DNA of 59,512 nucleotides from Janthinobacterium sp. GW456P (GTDB lineage Bacteria > Pseudomonadota > Gammaproteobacteria > Burkholderiales > Burkholderiaceae_D). Below are positions 26,149 to 35,295 of the stretch, one piece after another. The stretch covers positions 1-59,512 of the forward strand of contig NZ_NEHB01000038.1 in the NCBI RefSeq assembly GCF_002127655.1, read 5' to 3'. Position 1 is the first letter of the stretch; each line of letters opens with the position of its first letter. The notes beneath the pieces are model-generated. The model did no database searches. It worked only from the letters and a program-made list of their open reading frames with translations, and was not told where the DNA came from. Both the position numbers and the translations under genes were made by a program.

Positions 26149-27419
26149 TCTTCCAGAAACATCTGCTGCAGGTCGTTCAGGAAGCACAATCCCCGTTCCG
26201 TCGGGCGGATGACTTGATGGTCGCGATACAGCAAGCCTTTCGCTTCGGCCGCATTCAGCGGCCGCTCGATGGCGTTGAAGGCCAGGCCCGTGCGCTCGGC
26301 GAACAGGTTCGGCGCAAAGCCCTGCGTCAGGCGCAGGGTATTCAACATGAATTCGAAGCCCATTTCCTCGCGCGCCAATTCGCGCTCTTCCTGCACCGGA
26401 TTACCGGACAGTACCGCGTCCATGTAGGCGCGCGGCTGCTTGTAGCGGGCCTGGCGCAGCACGCGGTGCGGGAACGAAATCTTCGAGTGCGCGCCCGCGC
26501 CGATGCCCAGATAATCGCCAAATTCCCAGTAATTGCGGTTGTGGCGCGCCTGGCGGCCGCTCTGCGCATAGGCCGACACTTCGTAGCGGCCATAGCCGGC
26601 CTGCGCCGCACGCGCGGCCACCATGTCGGCGATGTCGGCGCTCTCGTCGTCGTCCGGCAGCGCGGGCGGATACTTGGCGAACAAGGTGTTCGGTTCCAGG
26701 GTCAGGTGGTACAGCGACAGGTGCGGCGGCGCGAACGACAGCGCCGTTTCCAGGTCCTGCCGCGCCTCGTCCAGCGTCTGCGTGGGCAGCGCGTACATCA
26801 GGTCGAGGTTGAAATTGTCGAAGTTGGCATGCGCGATCTCCACCGCGCGGCGCGCCTCGTTGTCGTCATGGATGCGCCCCAGCGCCTGCAAATGGCGCCC
26901 ATTGAAACTCTGGATGCCGACCGACAGCCGGTTGATGCCGCTGGCCCGGTAGGACTTGAATTTTTCCGCTTCAAAGGTGCCCGGATTGGCTTCCATGGTG
27001 ATTTCGCAATCGGGCTCCAGGGGCAGCAAGGTGCGCACATCGGACATCAGCCGGTCCAGCCCTGCCGCCGACATCAGGCTGGGCGTGCCGCCGCCGATGA
27101 AGATGGTGTGGATCTTGCGGCCCCAGATCAGCGGCAGCGCCATCTCCAGGTCCAGCCGCAGCGCGGCCAGGTATTCGGCTTCCGGCAGGTCGCCGCGCAC
27201 CTCGTGCGAATTGAAGTCGCAATACGGGCATTTTTTCACGCACCACGGAAAGTGGATGTACAGCGACAGCGGCGGCAGCGCCGTCAGGTTCAGCGCGCCC
27301 GGCTGCAGGTACTTCAGGGCCGCCCCGGCCGCGCCGGAAATACCCTCCTGCGGAGCGGGCCTGGCTGCCGGCTTCTCGGCCGATTTGGCAACGGCGCCCA
27401 CCAGTTTGATCGGGATCAT
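26145..27419 (-). CDS. hemW: HemW-type radical SAM protein
   Basis: A 424-residue radical SAM protein. The [4Fe-4S]-binding CxxxCxxC motif is Cys60, Cys64 and Cys67 in FPWCVKKCPYCDFN, followed by GGGTPSLMS and a C-terminal HemW domain. HemW binds heme and is thought to act in heme delivery; older names call it oxygen-independent coproporphyrinogen III oxidase-like. The HemN-specific N-terminal residues are absent, and the order rdgB-hemW is typical. An extra N-terminal segment of about 50 residues precedes the core. The start overlaps the rdgB stop by 4 bases (ATGA). Confidence 0.93.
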   Translation of the reverse strand: MIPIKLVGAVAKSAEKPAARPAPQEGISGAAGAALKYLQPGALNLTALPPLSLYIHFPWCVKKCPYCDFNSHEVRGDLPEAEYLAALRLDLEMALPLIWGRKIHTIFIGGGTPSLMSAAGLDRLMSDVRTLLPLEPDCEITMEANPGTFEAEKFKSYRASGINRLSVGIQSFNGRHLQALGRIHDDNEARRAVEIAHANFDNFNLDLMYALPTQTLDEARQDLETALSFAPPHLSLYHLTLEPNTLFAKYPPALPDDDESADIADMVAARAAQAGYGRYEVSAYAQSGRQARHNRNYWEFGDYLGIGAGAHSKISFPHRVLRQARYKQPRAYMDAVLSGNPVQEERELAREEMGFEFMLNTLRLTQGFAPNLFAERTGLAFNAIERPLNAAEAKGLLYRDHQVIRPTERGLCFLNDLQQMFLED

Positions 27420-28000
27420 CGCAGCTTTTCCACCAGCGCGCGCAGGGCCTGGCCGCGGTGCGACAGCGCGTTCTTTTCAACGGACGTCAGTTCGGCCGCA
27501 CACTTGCCCAGCGCGGGAATGAAGAAATGCGGATCGTAGCCGAAGCCGCCGTTGCCGCGTGGCGTGGCGATCATCTCGCCGTTCCAGCGGCCGTCGGCGA
27601 TCACCGGCTGCGGGTCGTCCGCATGGCGCACATACACCAGCACGCAATAGTAATACGCGGACTTGTCGGCATGCGCCTCGAGGTCGGCGATCAGCCTGGC
27701 GCTGTTGGCCGCATCCGATTTCGGCTCGCCCGCATAGCGGGCCGAGTACACGCCGGGCGCGCCGCCGAGCGCATTGACGCACACGCCCGAATCGTCGGCC
27801 AGCGCCGGCAAGCCCGTCAGGCGCGATGCATGGCGCGCCTTTTGCAGGGCGTTTTCAACGAAGGTGTGGAACGGTTCGTCGCTTTCCGGCACATCGTATT
27901 CGCCCTGGGCGTGGACGGAAAAACCGATGGTCGAGAGCAGCTCGTTGAATTCCTTGAGCTTGCCGGCGTTGTTGGAGGCGAGGATGAGGCGTTGGGTCAT
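27416..28000 (-). CDS. rdgB: RdgB/HAM1 non-canonical purine NTP pyrophosphatase
   Basis: A 194-residue Ham1-family enzyme that hydrolyses ITP, dITP and XTP to monophosphates, keeping deaminated purines out of nucleic acids. It has LASNNAGKLKEF (7-18), ADDSGVCVNALGG...YSARYAG, GFGYDPHFFIP and SHRGQAL, all family signatures. It is translationally coupled to hemW downstream; rph lies 138 bases upstream on the same strand, the common bacterial order rph-rdgB-hemW. Confidence 0.96.
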   Translation of the reverse strand: MTQRLILASNNAGKLKEFNELLSTIGFSVHAQGEYDVPESDEPFHTFVENALQKARHASRLTGLPALADDSGVCVNALGGAPGVYSARYAGEPKSDAANSARLIADLEAHADKSAYYYCVLVYVRHADDPQPVIADGRWNGEMIATPRGNGGFGYDPHFFIPALGKCAAELTSVEKNALSHRGQALRALVEKLR

Positions 28001-28138
28001 GTCAGTAGTCCGGTTGAAGTGCCGACATTGTAAACCTTTTGCGCTCCCCTCACCCTGGCCTGCCGCTGCCGAAAAAAACGGCAGACGTGGGTTTTTTGCC
28101 CGGCGCGGCGGGCGATGAGATGTAAATCTATGTAAAGA

Positions 28139-28867
28139 TTACAGGCCGAGCGCTTGCTTTTGCAGGGCGATCAGGTCGGCGATGCCGCCCTGCGCCAGGT
28201 CCAGCAGGCGGTTCATGCCGGCGCGGTCGAAGGCGGCGCCTTCGGCCGTGCCCTGCACTTCGATGAAGTGGCCCGCTTCCGTCATCACCACATTCATGTC
28301 CGTGTCGCAGCCCGAGTCTTCCACGTAGTCGAGGTCCAGCACCGGCATGCCCTGGTAGACGCCCACCGAGATGGCGGCGACAAAGCTTTTCACGGGGATG
28401 GCGGCGATCGCGCCGCGCGCCTGCAGCTGGGAAAACGCGTCATACGCGGCCACCATGGCGCCCGTGATCGAGGCCGTGCGCGTGCCGCCGTCGGCCTGGA
28501 TCACGTCGCAATCGAGGTGCAGGGTGCGTTCGCCGAACGCCTGCAAATCGAAGGCGGCGCGCAGCGAGCGGCCGATCAGGCGCTGGATTTCCTGCGTGCG
28601 GCCCGACTGCTTGCCGCGCGCCGCTTCGCGGTCCATGCGCGTGTGCGTCGAGCGCGGCAGCATGCCGTATTCAGCCGTCAGCCAGCCCTGGCCCTTGCCC
28701 TTCAGGAAACCCGGCACCTTGTCTTCGATGCTGGCGGTGCAGATGACCTTGGTGTCGCCGCACTCGATCAGCACCGACCCTTCGGCATGCTTGGTGTACT
28801 GGCGGGTGATGCGGATGGCGCGCAGCGCGTCGACGGCGCGGCCGCTCGGGCGGGATTCGAATGTCAT
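28139..28867 (-). CDS. rph: ribonuclease PH
   Basis: A 242-residue 3'-5' phosphorolytic exoribonuclease that trims tRNA 3' ends. It has the RNase PH motifs [40 protein letters not shown] and [17 protein letters not shown]. The length is full, with no C-terminal frameshift as in E. coli K-12. It leads the rph-rdgB-hemW cluster and diverges from yicC across 286 bases. Confidence 0.97.
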   Translation of the reverse strand: MTFESRPSGRAVDALRAIRITRQYTKHAEGSVLIECGDTKVICTASIEDKVPGFLKGKGQGWLTAEYGMLPRSTHTRMDREAARGKQSGRTQEIQRLIGRSLRAAFDLQAFGERTLHLDCDVIQADGGTRTASITGAMVAAYDAFSQLQARGAIAAIPVKSFVAAISVGVYQGMPVLDLDYVEDSGCDTDMNVVMTEAGHFIEVQGTAEGAAFDRAGMNRLLDLAQGGIADLIALQKQALGL

Positions 28868-29153
28868 GGAGTGTCCTGTGTGATTGGGGTTGCGGCAGCG
28901 ATTCTACCACCGCGCGCCCGTCCATTTGCAGCCATGCAACAGCGCAGGGCGCAATGGCGGGCGGCGCACACATGATCCCTACAATCCTGCCCCGCCAAAC
29001 ACAATTTTCTTTACAATGCCGTAAAACGCACACTATTCAGCAATTTTCAGGCCATCGGGCACTTCGGTCCTGTTTCGCGGCGCGGGCGGTATTGCCTGTG
29101 CCGGCTGATTAAGTGTATAAGTGACTGTATACAAGATCAAATCGGGGAATCCT

Positions 29154-30059
29154 TTGAGCATTTCAAGCATGACAGGCTACGCGGTTGCCACCAGCGAAGG
29201 TGCTGCAGGCACACTGACAATTGAAATCAAGAGCGTCAACTCACGCTTTCTCGACCTGCAATTCCGGATCAACGACGATCTGCGGGCCCTGGAACCTGAC
29301 TTGCGCGCCGCCGTCATGTCCGCCATCACGCGCGGCAAAGTCGAGGTACGCCTGAGCTTTGGCCGCAAGGCCGCGACCGCCGGCACGCAGGCGCTGAACG
29401 TGCCCCTGCTGACCGAACTGGCGCGCCTGCAAAACGAAGTGGGCCAGCATTTTGTCTCCGCCCCCGTCATGACGGTGGCCGAACTGCTGCGCTGGCCTGG
29501 CGTCATCGAAGAAGCGCAAGTGGGGCAGGAATCCTTGCAGGCGGACGTGGGCGCGCTGACCAAGCGCACCGTGGCCGCCTTCGTCGACAGCCGCAAGCGC
29601 GAAGGGGCGGCGCTCGAAGCGGTGCTGGTGTCGCGCATCGAAGCGATGGAAGCCATCGTCAAGCGCATCACGCCCTTGATTCCGCAAGTGGTGGCGGCCT
29701 TCCAGCAAAAAGCCATCGAGCGCATGCAGGATGCGCTGGGCCTGGCCAGCCAGGGCTCGAATTCAGCCCTGTCGCGCCAGGACGCCATGGAGCGCATCCG
29801 CCAGGAAGTCATTTTGTACGGCATCCGCATCGACGTCTCGGAAGAACTGGCGCGCCTGTCGGCCCACCTGGGCGAAACGCGCCATATCCTCACCAAGGGC
29901 GGGCAAGTGGGCAAGCGCCTCGACTTCATGATGCAGGAACTCAACCGCGAAGCCAATACGCTGGGCGCCAAGGCGTCCGTCAAGGAACTGGCCGACGCCT
30001 CGATGGACCTGAAGCTGCTGATCGAGCAGATGCGCGAACAGGTGCAGAACCTGGAATAA
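29154..30059 (+). CDS. yicC: YicC-family endoribonuclease
   Basis: About 301 residues of a YicC/YloC protein. It starts SISSMTGYAVA and has EIKSVNSRFLDLQFR near the N-terminus, and the conserved C-terminal end (DVSEELARLSAHLGE; LDFMMQELNREANTLGAKA). YicC proteins have endoribonuclease activity and affect small-RNA turnover. The start is uncertain: TTG 29154 has GGGGAA 5 bases upstream and gives the usual N-terminus, so I prefer it; GTG 29121 and ATG 29169 are alternatives. The order yicC then gmk-rpoZ-spoT is typical, here interrupted by doxX on the other strand. Confidence 0.9.
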   Translation: MSISSMTGYAVATSEGAAGTLTIEIKSVNSRFLDLQFRINDDLRALEPDLRAAVMSAITRGKVEVRLSFGRKAATAGTQALNVPLLTELARLQNEVGQHFVSAPVMTVAELLRWPGVIEEAQVGQESLQADVGALTKRTVAAFVDSRKREGAALEAVLVSRIEAMEAIVKRITPLIPQVVAAFQQKAIERMQDALGLASQGSNSALSRQDAMERIRQEVILYGIRIDVSEELARLSAHLGETRHILTKGGQVGKRLDFMMQELNREANTLGAKASVKELADASMDLKLLIEQMREQVQNLE

Positions 30060-30069
30060 TCGCCCCGCC

Positions 30070-30480
30070 TCAGGCCGGGCGCGCCGCGGCGCGCCCCTGG
30101 TCGCTGGCGGCGATGACGACGCAGGCGACGAACAGCACGATGCTGTACTCCACGCCGCCGGCGCCATGCTCGCCCACGAACCAGCCCTTGGCCGCATGCA
30201 CGATGACGATGCCGCCAAGGCAGATCGCCATCAGGCCGGCCGCCGCCCAGCGCATGTATTTGCCGGCGATGAGCAAACTGCCGCAAACGATCTCGACGAC
30301 GGTAATCGCCCACACCACGGCCAGGCCGTAAATAAATCCCTTGTCTTCCAGAAAACCGGCAAAGCGGGGAATGGTGCCGTTGGCGATGCGCGTGATGGCG
30401 TGCGCCATGAACATCACGGCGATGGCCACGCGCAGCAACAGCATGGCCTGGGCAATACTGAGAAACGGGAAATTTTTCAT
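30070..30480 (-). CDS. DoxX-family membrane protein
   Basis: A 136-residue protein with four predicted membrane helices (AMLLLRVAIAVMFMAHA; IYGLAVVWAITVVEIVCG; WAAAGLMAICLGGIVIV; YSIVLFVACVVIAA), matching DoxX/SURF4-like proteins. Some relatives take part in thiol or oxidative-stress handling or quinone-linked oxidation; the function here is not fixed. AGGA precedes the ATG. An 11-bp inverted repeat lies in its promoter. It is an insertion in the otherwise common yicC-gmk neighbourhood, on the opposite strand. Confidence 0.85.
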   Translation of the reverse strand: MKNFPFLSIAQAMLLLRVAIAVMFMAHAITRIANGTIPRFAGFLEDKGFIYGLAVVWAITVVEIVCGSLLIAGKYMRWAAAGLMAICLGGIVIVHAAKGWFVGEHGAGGVEYSIVLFVACVVIAASDQGRAAARPA

Positions 30481-30498
30481 GCACGCATCCTGTCGATA

Positions 30499-30542
30499 AA
30501 ATAGTTATCAAGAAAAAAGCATTCCAAATTAGATAACTATTT
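30499..30542 (-). promoter_or_regulatory. inverted repeat operator and promoter of the doxX-like gene
   Basis: AAATAGTTATC (30499-30509) and GATAACTATTT (30532-30542) are perfect 11-bp inverted repeats with centres 33 bases apart. On the minus strand TTGGAA-N18-TATTTT lies between and over the arms, a reasonable promoter about 20 bases before the AGGA ribosome site. The layout suggests a dimeric repressor (for example of HxlR, MarR or TetR type), but no regulator gene is adjacent. Confidence 0.6.
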
Positions 30543-30691
30543 CTTCAGGATAACAAGCAAAATATGCGCAAGCGCGGCGGCGAGGCGCATCGCGGGGCTG
30601 GCTCGCCGCCTTGCCTCTTGGTAAAATACCGAATTGGGCGGCGCCCATGCAAGCGCACACGCCGCCATCACACGCATATGGAAAGATCCGC

Positions 30692-31330
30692 ATGAGCCAC
30701 CCTACCGCCTTCTCCGGCAGCCTGTTCGTGGTCGCCGCGCCATCGGGCGCCGGCAAATCGACACTGGTCAATGCATTGCTGGCGCAAGAGCCCGGCATCA
30801 AATTGTCGATCTCGACCACCACGCGCGCCCCGCGTCCGGGCGAGCAGCATGGCCGCGAATACTATTTCACGACGGCGGAAGACTTTGTCGCGCGCGCCGA
30901 CCAGGGCGAATTCCTGGAATGGGCGGAAGTGCACGGCAATTACTACGGCACTTCGCGCATCATGGTGGAACAGCAAATGGCCGCCGGCACCGATATCTTG
31001 CTGGAAATCGACTGGCAGGGCGCGCGCCAGGTGCGCAAGCAATTCCCCCGCGCGGCCGGCATTTTCATCCTGCCGCCATCGATCGATGCGCTGGAAGAAC
31101 GCTTGAACAAGCGCGGCCAGGACGAGCCGCACGTGATCACGCGCCGCCTGCTGGCGGCCGGCGGCGAAATCGCACACGCTCCCGAGTTCGAGTATGTTAT
31201 TATCAATGAAGAGTTTACGGTCGCTTTGTCCGAACTGAGCGCGATCGTGAGAGCGGCCCGTTGCCGGTTTGCGCAACAAGCGGCCCGCAACGCATCGCTA
31301 TTCGCCCAGCTGGGCCTGCACGCGGAATAA
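30692..31330 (+). CDS. gmk: guanylate kinase
   Basis: A 212-residue kinase that phosphorylates GMP to GDP. The P-loop APSGAGKST is at 16-24, followed by [19 protein letters not shown] (GMP binding) and [16 protein letters not shown]. The start at ATG 30692 gives the usual length, though an in-frame upstream extension exists. It is first in gmk-rpoZ-rsh, linking guanine nucleotide supply to (p)ppGpp metabolism. Confidence 0.97.
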   Translation: MSHPTAFSGSLFVVAAPSGAGKSTLVNALLAQEPGIKLSISTTTRAPRPGEQHGREYYFTTAEDFVARADQGEFLEWAEVHGNYYGTSRIMVEQQMAAGTDILLEIDWQGARQVRKQFPRAAGIFILPPSIDALEERLNKRGQDEPHVITRRLLAAGGEIAHAPEFEYVIINEEFTVALSELSAIVRAARCRFAQQAARNASLFAQLGLHAE

Positions 31331-31390
31331 ACGCCGCCACCGCACGCCAGTTCATACACAGCACCACGCAAAACAATTTTAGGAGTTACC

Positions 31391-31594
31391 ATGGCCCGTA
31401 TCACAATCGAAGATTGCCTGAAGCAGATCCCTAACCGTTTCCAGCTGACCCTGGCCGCAACCTACCGCGCCCGTCAGTTGTTGCAAGGCCACACCCCAAA
31501 GGTGGAAGCCAAGGACAAGCCTACCGTCGTCGCACTGCGCGAAATCGCTGCCGGTAAAGTCGGCATCGAGATGCTGAAAAAGGTCCCGATGTAA
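31391..31594 (+). CDS. rpoZ: RNA polymerase omega subunit
   Basis: A 67-residue subunit: [20 protein letters not shown] and the helix [11 protein letters not shown] are the standard omega sequence, with [16 protein letters not shown] at the C-terminus. Omega helps assembly of RNA polymerase and forms part of the ppGpp binding site 1. AGGAG lies 7 bases before the ATG. It is between gmk and rsh, the conserved proteobacterial order. Confidence 0.97.
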   Translation: MARITIEDCLKQIPNRFQLTLAATYRARQLLQGHTPKVEAKDKPTVVALREIAAGKVGIEMLKKVPM

Positions 31595-31676
31595 TTCGGA
31601 ACCCGCGTGCCGGAACAGTGCTGACCCCTGGTTCTACCGTATCCTTTATTCACACTGTGAAGCAACGCGACGTTTT

Positions 31677-33953
31677 ATGAGTCTGACCCCAGCCGACACG
31701 ACTTCCGCAGCACTGCCGCCCCTGGCCCCGCGCCAGGCGGCAAAATCGCAGGGCGCTTCCGCGTCCGGCGTCGGCACGCCCGCCAACGGCGGCGCAGCGC
31801 CGGCACCCGCCCTGGGCGTGGCCTCCGTCAGCCACCTGGCCGACAAACTGGCCGAATACCTGTCTCCCGCCGACCTGAAAAAAGTCAAGGAAGCGTACCG
31901 CTTCTCCGACGAAATGCACCTGGGCCAGATGCGCCGCTCGGGCGAGCCGTATATCTCGCATCCGATCGCCGTCGCCGAAATCTGCGCCGACTGGAAGCTC
32001 GACGCGCAAGCCATCATGGCCGCCTTGCTGCATGACGTCATGGAAGACCAGGACGTCAAGAAGGAAGAATTGATCGAGCGCTTCGGCGCACCGGTGGCGC
32101 ACCTGGTCGACGGCCTGTCGAAGCTGGAAAAGATCGAATTCCAGACGCAGATCGAAGCGCAGGCGGAAAACTTCCGCAAGATGCTGCTGGCCATGGCGTC
32201 CGACGTGCGCGTGATCCTGATCAAACTGGCCGACCGCCTGCACAATATGCGCACCTTGGACTTCATGACGGCGGCGAAAAAACGCCGCATCGCCAGCGAG
32301 ACCATGGAAGTGTACGTGCCGATCGCGCACCGCCTCGGCCTGAACAACATCTACCATGAGCTGCAGGACCTGTCGTTCTCGCACCTGTATCCGATGCGCT
32401 ACCGCACCCTGGCGAAAGCCGTCAAGGCGGCGCGCGGCAACCGGCGCGAAGTGGTCAACAAGATCATGGAAGCGGTGAAAAGCACCTTGTCCATGGCCGA
32501 GCTCGAAGCCGACGTCACAGGCCGCGAAAAGACCCTGTACGACATCTATAAAAAGATGCGCAGCAAGCATTTGTCGTTCTCGCAAGTGCTGGACGTGTAC
32601 GGTTTCCGCGTGGTGGTGGGCAGCTTTGCCGACTGCTACGTGACCCTGGGCACCCTGCACAGCCTGTACAAGCCCATGCCGGGCAAGTTCAAGGATTACA
32701 TCGCGATCCGCAAGCTGAACGGCTACCAGTCGCTGCACACGACCGTCATCGGCCCCTACGGCACGCCCGTCGAATTCCAGATCCGCACGCAGGAAATGCA
32801 CCGCACGGCCGAATCGGGCGTGGCGGCGCATTGGCTCTACAAGAGCGGCGAATCGAACCCGTCCGACTTGCAGCAGCGCACGCATGCCTGGCTGCAATCC
32901 TTGCTCGACATCCAGCAGCAGACGGGCGACTCGGCCGAATTCCTCGAACACGTCAAGGTCGACCTGTTCCCCGATTCCGTCTACGTGTTTACGCCGAAGT
33001 CGAAGATCATCGCCCTGCCGCGCGGCGCCACGGCCATCGACTTCGCCTATTCGATCCACACGGGCATCGGCGACCAGACCGTGGCCGTCAAGATCAACAA
33101 CGAAACCTCGCCCCTGCGCACCGAGCTGCACAATGGCGACATCGTCGAGATCATCACCGATTCCTCGTCGCGCCCCAGCCCCACGTGGCTGTCGTTCGTG
33201 CGCACCGGCAAGGCCCGTTCGGCCATCCGCCACCATTTGCGCACGATCAACCTGCCAGAATCGATCGCCCTGGGCCAGCAACTGCTGTCGCAGGCGCTGC
33301 ACACCCTGAACATCGACGCCGACCTGCCGGCGCCATTGGTCGAACGCCTGCTCAACGAATCGAGCGCCAATTCCATGGACGAGCTGTACGCGGACATCGG
33401 CATCGGCAAGCGCATGGCCACCCTGGTGGCGCGCCACATTTTTGGTTTGATCGGCGGCGAAGCGGCCAGCATGCCGGTGGAACACAATAGCGGCAGCGAG
33501 CTCGACCCCGTCACCATTTGCGGCAGCGAAGGCGTCTCGGTGCAACTGGCGCCCTGCTGCTTGCCGATTCCGGGCGACCAGATCATCGGCCAGCTGCGCC
33601 GCGACCAGGGCTTGCTGGTGCACACGAGCGACTGCTCGCAAGCGAAACGCCAGCGCGCCAAGGAACCGGACCGCTGGATCGCCGTGCGCTGGGGAACCGA
33701 ACTGAACCGCCGCTTCGACTGCCGCATCAAGGTGCTGATCAACAGCGAACGGGGCATCCTGGCCCGCGTGGCGGCCGAGATCGGCGAATCGGACGCCAAC
33801 ATCATCTATGTCGGCATGGACGAAGACAAGGACAACGTGCTCGACCAGCTGCGCTTCACCGTGCAAGTCAAGGACCGTGTCCACCTGGCCGCCCTGCTGC
33901 GCAATGTGCGCCGCGTGGCCGGCGTCAACCGCATCTTGCGCGAGCGTAATTAA
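31677..33953 (+). CDS. spoT: bifunctional (p)ppGpp synthetase/hydrolase (SpoT/Rsh)
   Basis: A 758-residue RelA/SpoT homologue. The HD hydrolase domain (about 85-240) has HDVMED at 119-124 and RLHNMRTLDF. The synthetase domain (about 285-400) has YDIYKKMRSK, PMPGKFKDYIA and NGYQSLHTTV. TGS begins near 430 and ACT near 681. Hydrolase motifs are intact and the synthetase loop is of the basic xKD type, so it should both make and degrade (p)ppGpp. The first 45 residues are low-complexity Ala/Pro/Gly, and codons 3-5 lie in a TCTGACCCC repeat arm. The Shine-Dalgarno is weak. Confidence 0.95.
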   Translation: MSLTPADTTSAALPPLAPRQAAKSQGASASGVGTPANGGAAPAPALGVASVSHLADKLAEYLSPADLKKVKEAYRFSDEMHLGQMRRSGEPYISHPIAVAEICADWKLDAQAIMAALLHDVMEDQDVKKEELIERFGAPVAHLVDGLSKLEKIEFQTQIEAQAENFRKMLLAMASDVRVILIKLADRLHNMRTLDFMTAAKKRRIASETMEVYVPIAHRLGLNNIYHELQDLSFSHLYPMRYRTLAKAVKAARGNRREVVNKIMEAVKSTLSMAELEADVTGREKTLYDIYKKMRSKHLSFSQVLDVYGFRVVVGSFADCYVTLGTLHSLYKPMPGKFKDYIAIRKLNGYQSLHTTVIGPYGTPVEFQIRTQEMHRTAESGVAAHWLYKSGESNPSDLQQRTHAWLQSLLDIQQQTGDSAEFLEHVKVDLFPDSVYVFTPKSKIIALPRGATAIDFAYSIHTGIGDQTVAVKINNETSPLRTELHNGDIVEIITDSSSRPSPTWLSFVRTGKARSAIRHHLRTINLPESIALGQQLLSQALHTLNIDADLPAPLVERLLNESSANSMDELYADIGIGKRMATLVARHIFGLIGGEAASMPVEHNSGSELDPVTICGSEGVSVQLAPCCLPIPGDQIIGQLRRDQGLLVHTSDCSQAKRQRAKEPDRWIAVRWGTELNRRFDCRIKVLINSERGILARVAAEIGESDANIIYVGMDEDKDNVLDQLRFTVQVKDRVHLAALLRNVRRVAGVNRILRERN

Positions 33954-33992
33954 AAAAACGGCTGGCCAGACTCTCTGCCCAGCCGTTTTTTT
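33952..33992. terminator. bidirectional terminator between spoT and greB
   Basis: An A-run and CGGCTGG pair with CCAGCCG and a T-run around a 13-base spacer. It begins at the spoT stop codon and lies between convergent genes, so it can end both transcripts. Confidence 0.88.
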
Positions 33993-34009
33993 ATACCGCT
34001 CACATCACT

Positions 34010-34576
34010 TCAAGCTTCCCCCGGCGCCGGATACGTCACTTCCAGCAATTCCAGTTCCTGCTCGCCCAGCGGCGTGTTGAGGGTGACCACGTCGCCTTCG
34101 CGTGCCTTGGTGATGGTGCGGGCCATGGGGGAGACCCAGCTGATCTTGCCGTTCAGGGGGTCGAATTCGTCGATGCCGACGATGGTGATGGTGTGCGTTT
34201 CGCCATCCTCCGTGCGGTATTTGACGGTGGCGCCGAAGAACACCTGGTCGTTGCCATGGTGCACGCTGGGGTCGACGATGGCGGCCAGGTCCATGCGCTT
34301 GGTGAGAAAGCGGATGCGGCGGTCGATTTCGCGCAGCCGGCGCTTGCCGTAGATATAGTCGCCATTTTCCGAACGGTCGCCATTCGACGCCGCCCAATGG
34401 ACGATGCGCACCACTTCCGGACGGTCGACGTCGATCAGCTGCAGCAGTTCATCCTTGATGCGCTGGTAGCCGGCCGGCGTGATGTAGTTCTTGGCGCCGG
34501 CGGGAATGGCCAGCGCCAGCGCGGCCGCTTCTTCATCGTCGTCGTTGTCCGATTCTTTTACAAAGGCTTTATTCAT
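34010..34576 (-). CDS. greB: transcription elongation factor GreB
   Basis: A 188-residue Gre factor. An acidic Asn/Asp/Glu-rich N-terminus (residues 8-17) is followed by YITPAGYQRIKDELLQL, the coiled-coil GDRSENGDYIYGKRRLREIDRRIRFL (GreB-type tip with acidic residues), and the C-terminal domain VSPMARTITKAREGDVVTL. GreB rescues backtracked RNA polymerase by stimulating transcript cleavage. The start ATG at 34576 is the one that begins the Gre-type protein; a much longer upstream frame overlaps other genes and is not credible. It is convergent with spoT. Confidence 0.94.
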   Translation of the reverse strand: MNKAFVKESDNDDDEEAAALALAIPAGAKNYITPAGYQRIKDELLQLIDVDRPEVVRIVHWAASNGDRSENGDYIYGKRRLREIDRRIRFLTKRMDLAAIVDPSVHHGNDQVFFGATVKYRTEDGETHTITIVGIDEFDPLNGKISWVSPMARTITKAREGDVVTLNTPLGEQELELLEVTYPAPGEA

Positions 34577-34690
34577 CCGTCTATTGTAGCCCCGCCAGGA
34601 AGCCATGGGCACACGGGATGCGGGGGCAAACGGGCTTTTTTGACGTATCATCGTGGCAATCGCGGCAAACGTGGCCGCACACGGAGACGG

Positions 34691-35278
34691 ATGAAAAAAT
34701 TCTACAGAGCCAGGCGCTGGCTGTTCGCGCCGCTGGTCTACCTGGCCGCCATCTGCCTGCTGATCGAGGAATGGCTGTGGGCGACGGGCGCGCGCATCAT
34801 GCAGGTGGTGTCGCAATTCCCGCCCCTGCATGCGCTCGAAGCGTGGATCAAGCGCCTGCCGCCGTACTGGGCGCTGGCCATCTTCGTGCTGCCGGCCGTG
34901 CTGCTGTTTCCCGTCAAGCTGCTGGCCCTGCTGGCGATCGCGCGCGGCCATGCGTTTTCCGGCATCGGCGTGATCGTCATCGCCAAGCTGGGCGGGGCCG
35001 CCGCCGTCGCGCGCCTGTATTCGCTGACGCGCCCAACCCTGCTCAGTTTGCCGTGGTTTGCGCGCTGGCATGGCCTGTTTATGGAAACCAAGGACCGTTG
35101 GATCGCCCGCCTGCGCGCCACGCGCCCGTGGCGCCGTGTCAGCCGCCTGTCGGCCGCGCTGGGCCGCGCCCGCCGCGCCTGGTGGCAACGCTTGCGCAAG
35201 GGCACGCCAGGGCGCCATAATTCCCGCCCAGCAAGAGTGCTGCGCCGCTTCGCCGCCTTCTGGCGCGCCCGCCGCTGA
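34691..35278 (+). CDS. small membrane protein with basic C-terminal tail, unknown function
   Basis: A 195-residue protein: helix 1 at about 11-32 (LFAPLVYLAAICLLIEEWLW), helices near 60-85 (LAIFVLPAVLLFPVKLLALL) and 92-108 (GIGVIVIAKLGGAAAVA), then an Arg/Trp-rich cytoplasmic-type tail with about 25 Arg in the last 80 residues. I do not recognise a family with a known function. Its TGA shares bases with an ATG of the next frame (TGATG), so it is probably translated with the histidine kinase and could influence it. CGGAGACGG precedes the ATG. Confidence 0.78.
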   Translation: MKKFYRARRWLFAPLVYLAAICLLIEEWLWATGARIMQVVSQFPPLHALEAWIKRLPPYWALAIFVLPAVLLFPVKLLALLAIARGHAFSGIGVIVIAKLGGAAAVARLYSLTRPTLLSLPWFARWHGLFMETKDRWIARLRATRPWRRVSRLSAALGRARRAWWQRLRKGTPGRHNSRPARVLRRFAAFWRARR

Positions 35279-35295
35279 TGAAGAAAGGCAACTCC

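Noticed and set aside
28066..28084. CTGCCG-A7-CGGCAG hairpin as rph terminator
   Set aside because: The stem is only 6 bp, and in the rph direction the T run is inside the loop and not after the stem.
29121..29123. GTG start for yicC
   Set aside because: It adds 11 residues not seen in the family and lacks a ribosome site; TTG 29154 has GGGGAA at good spacing.
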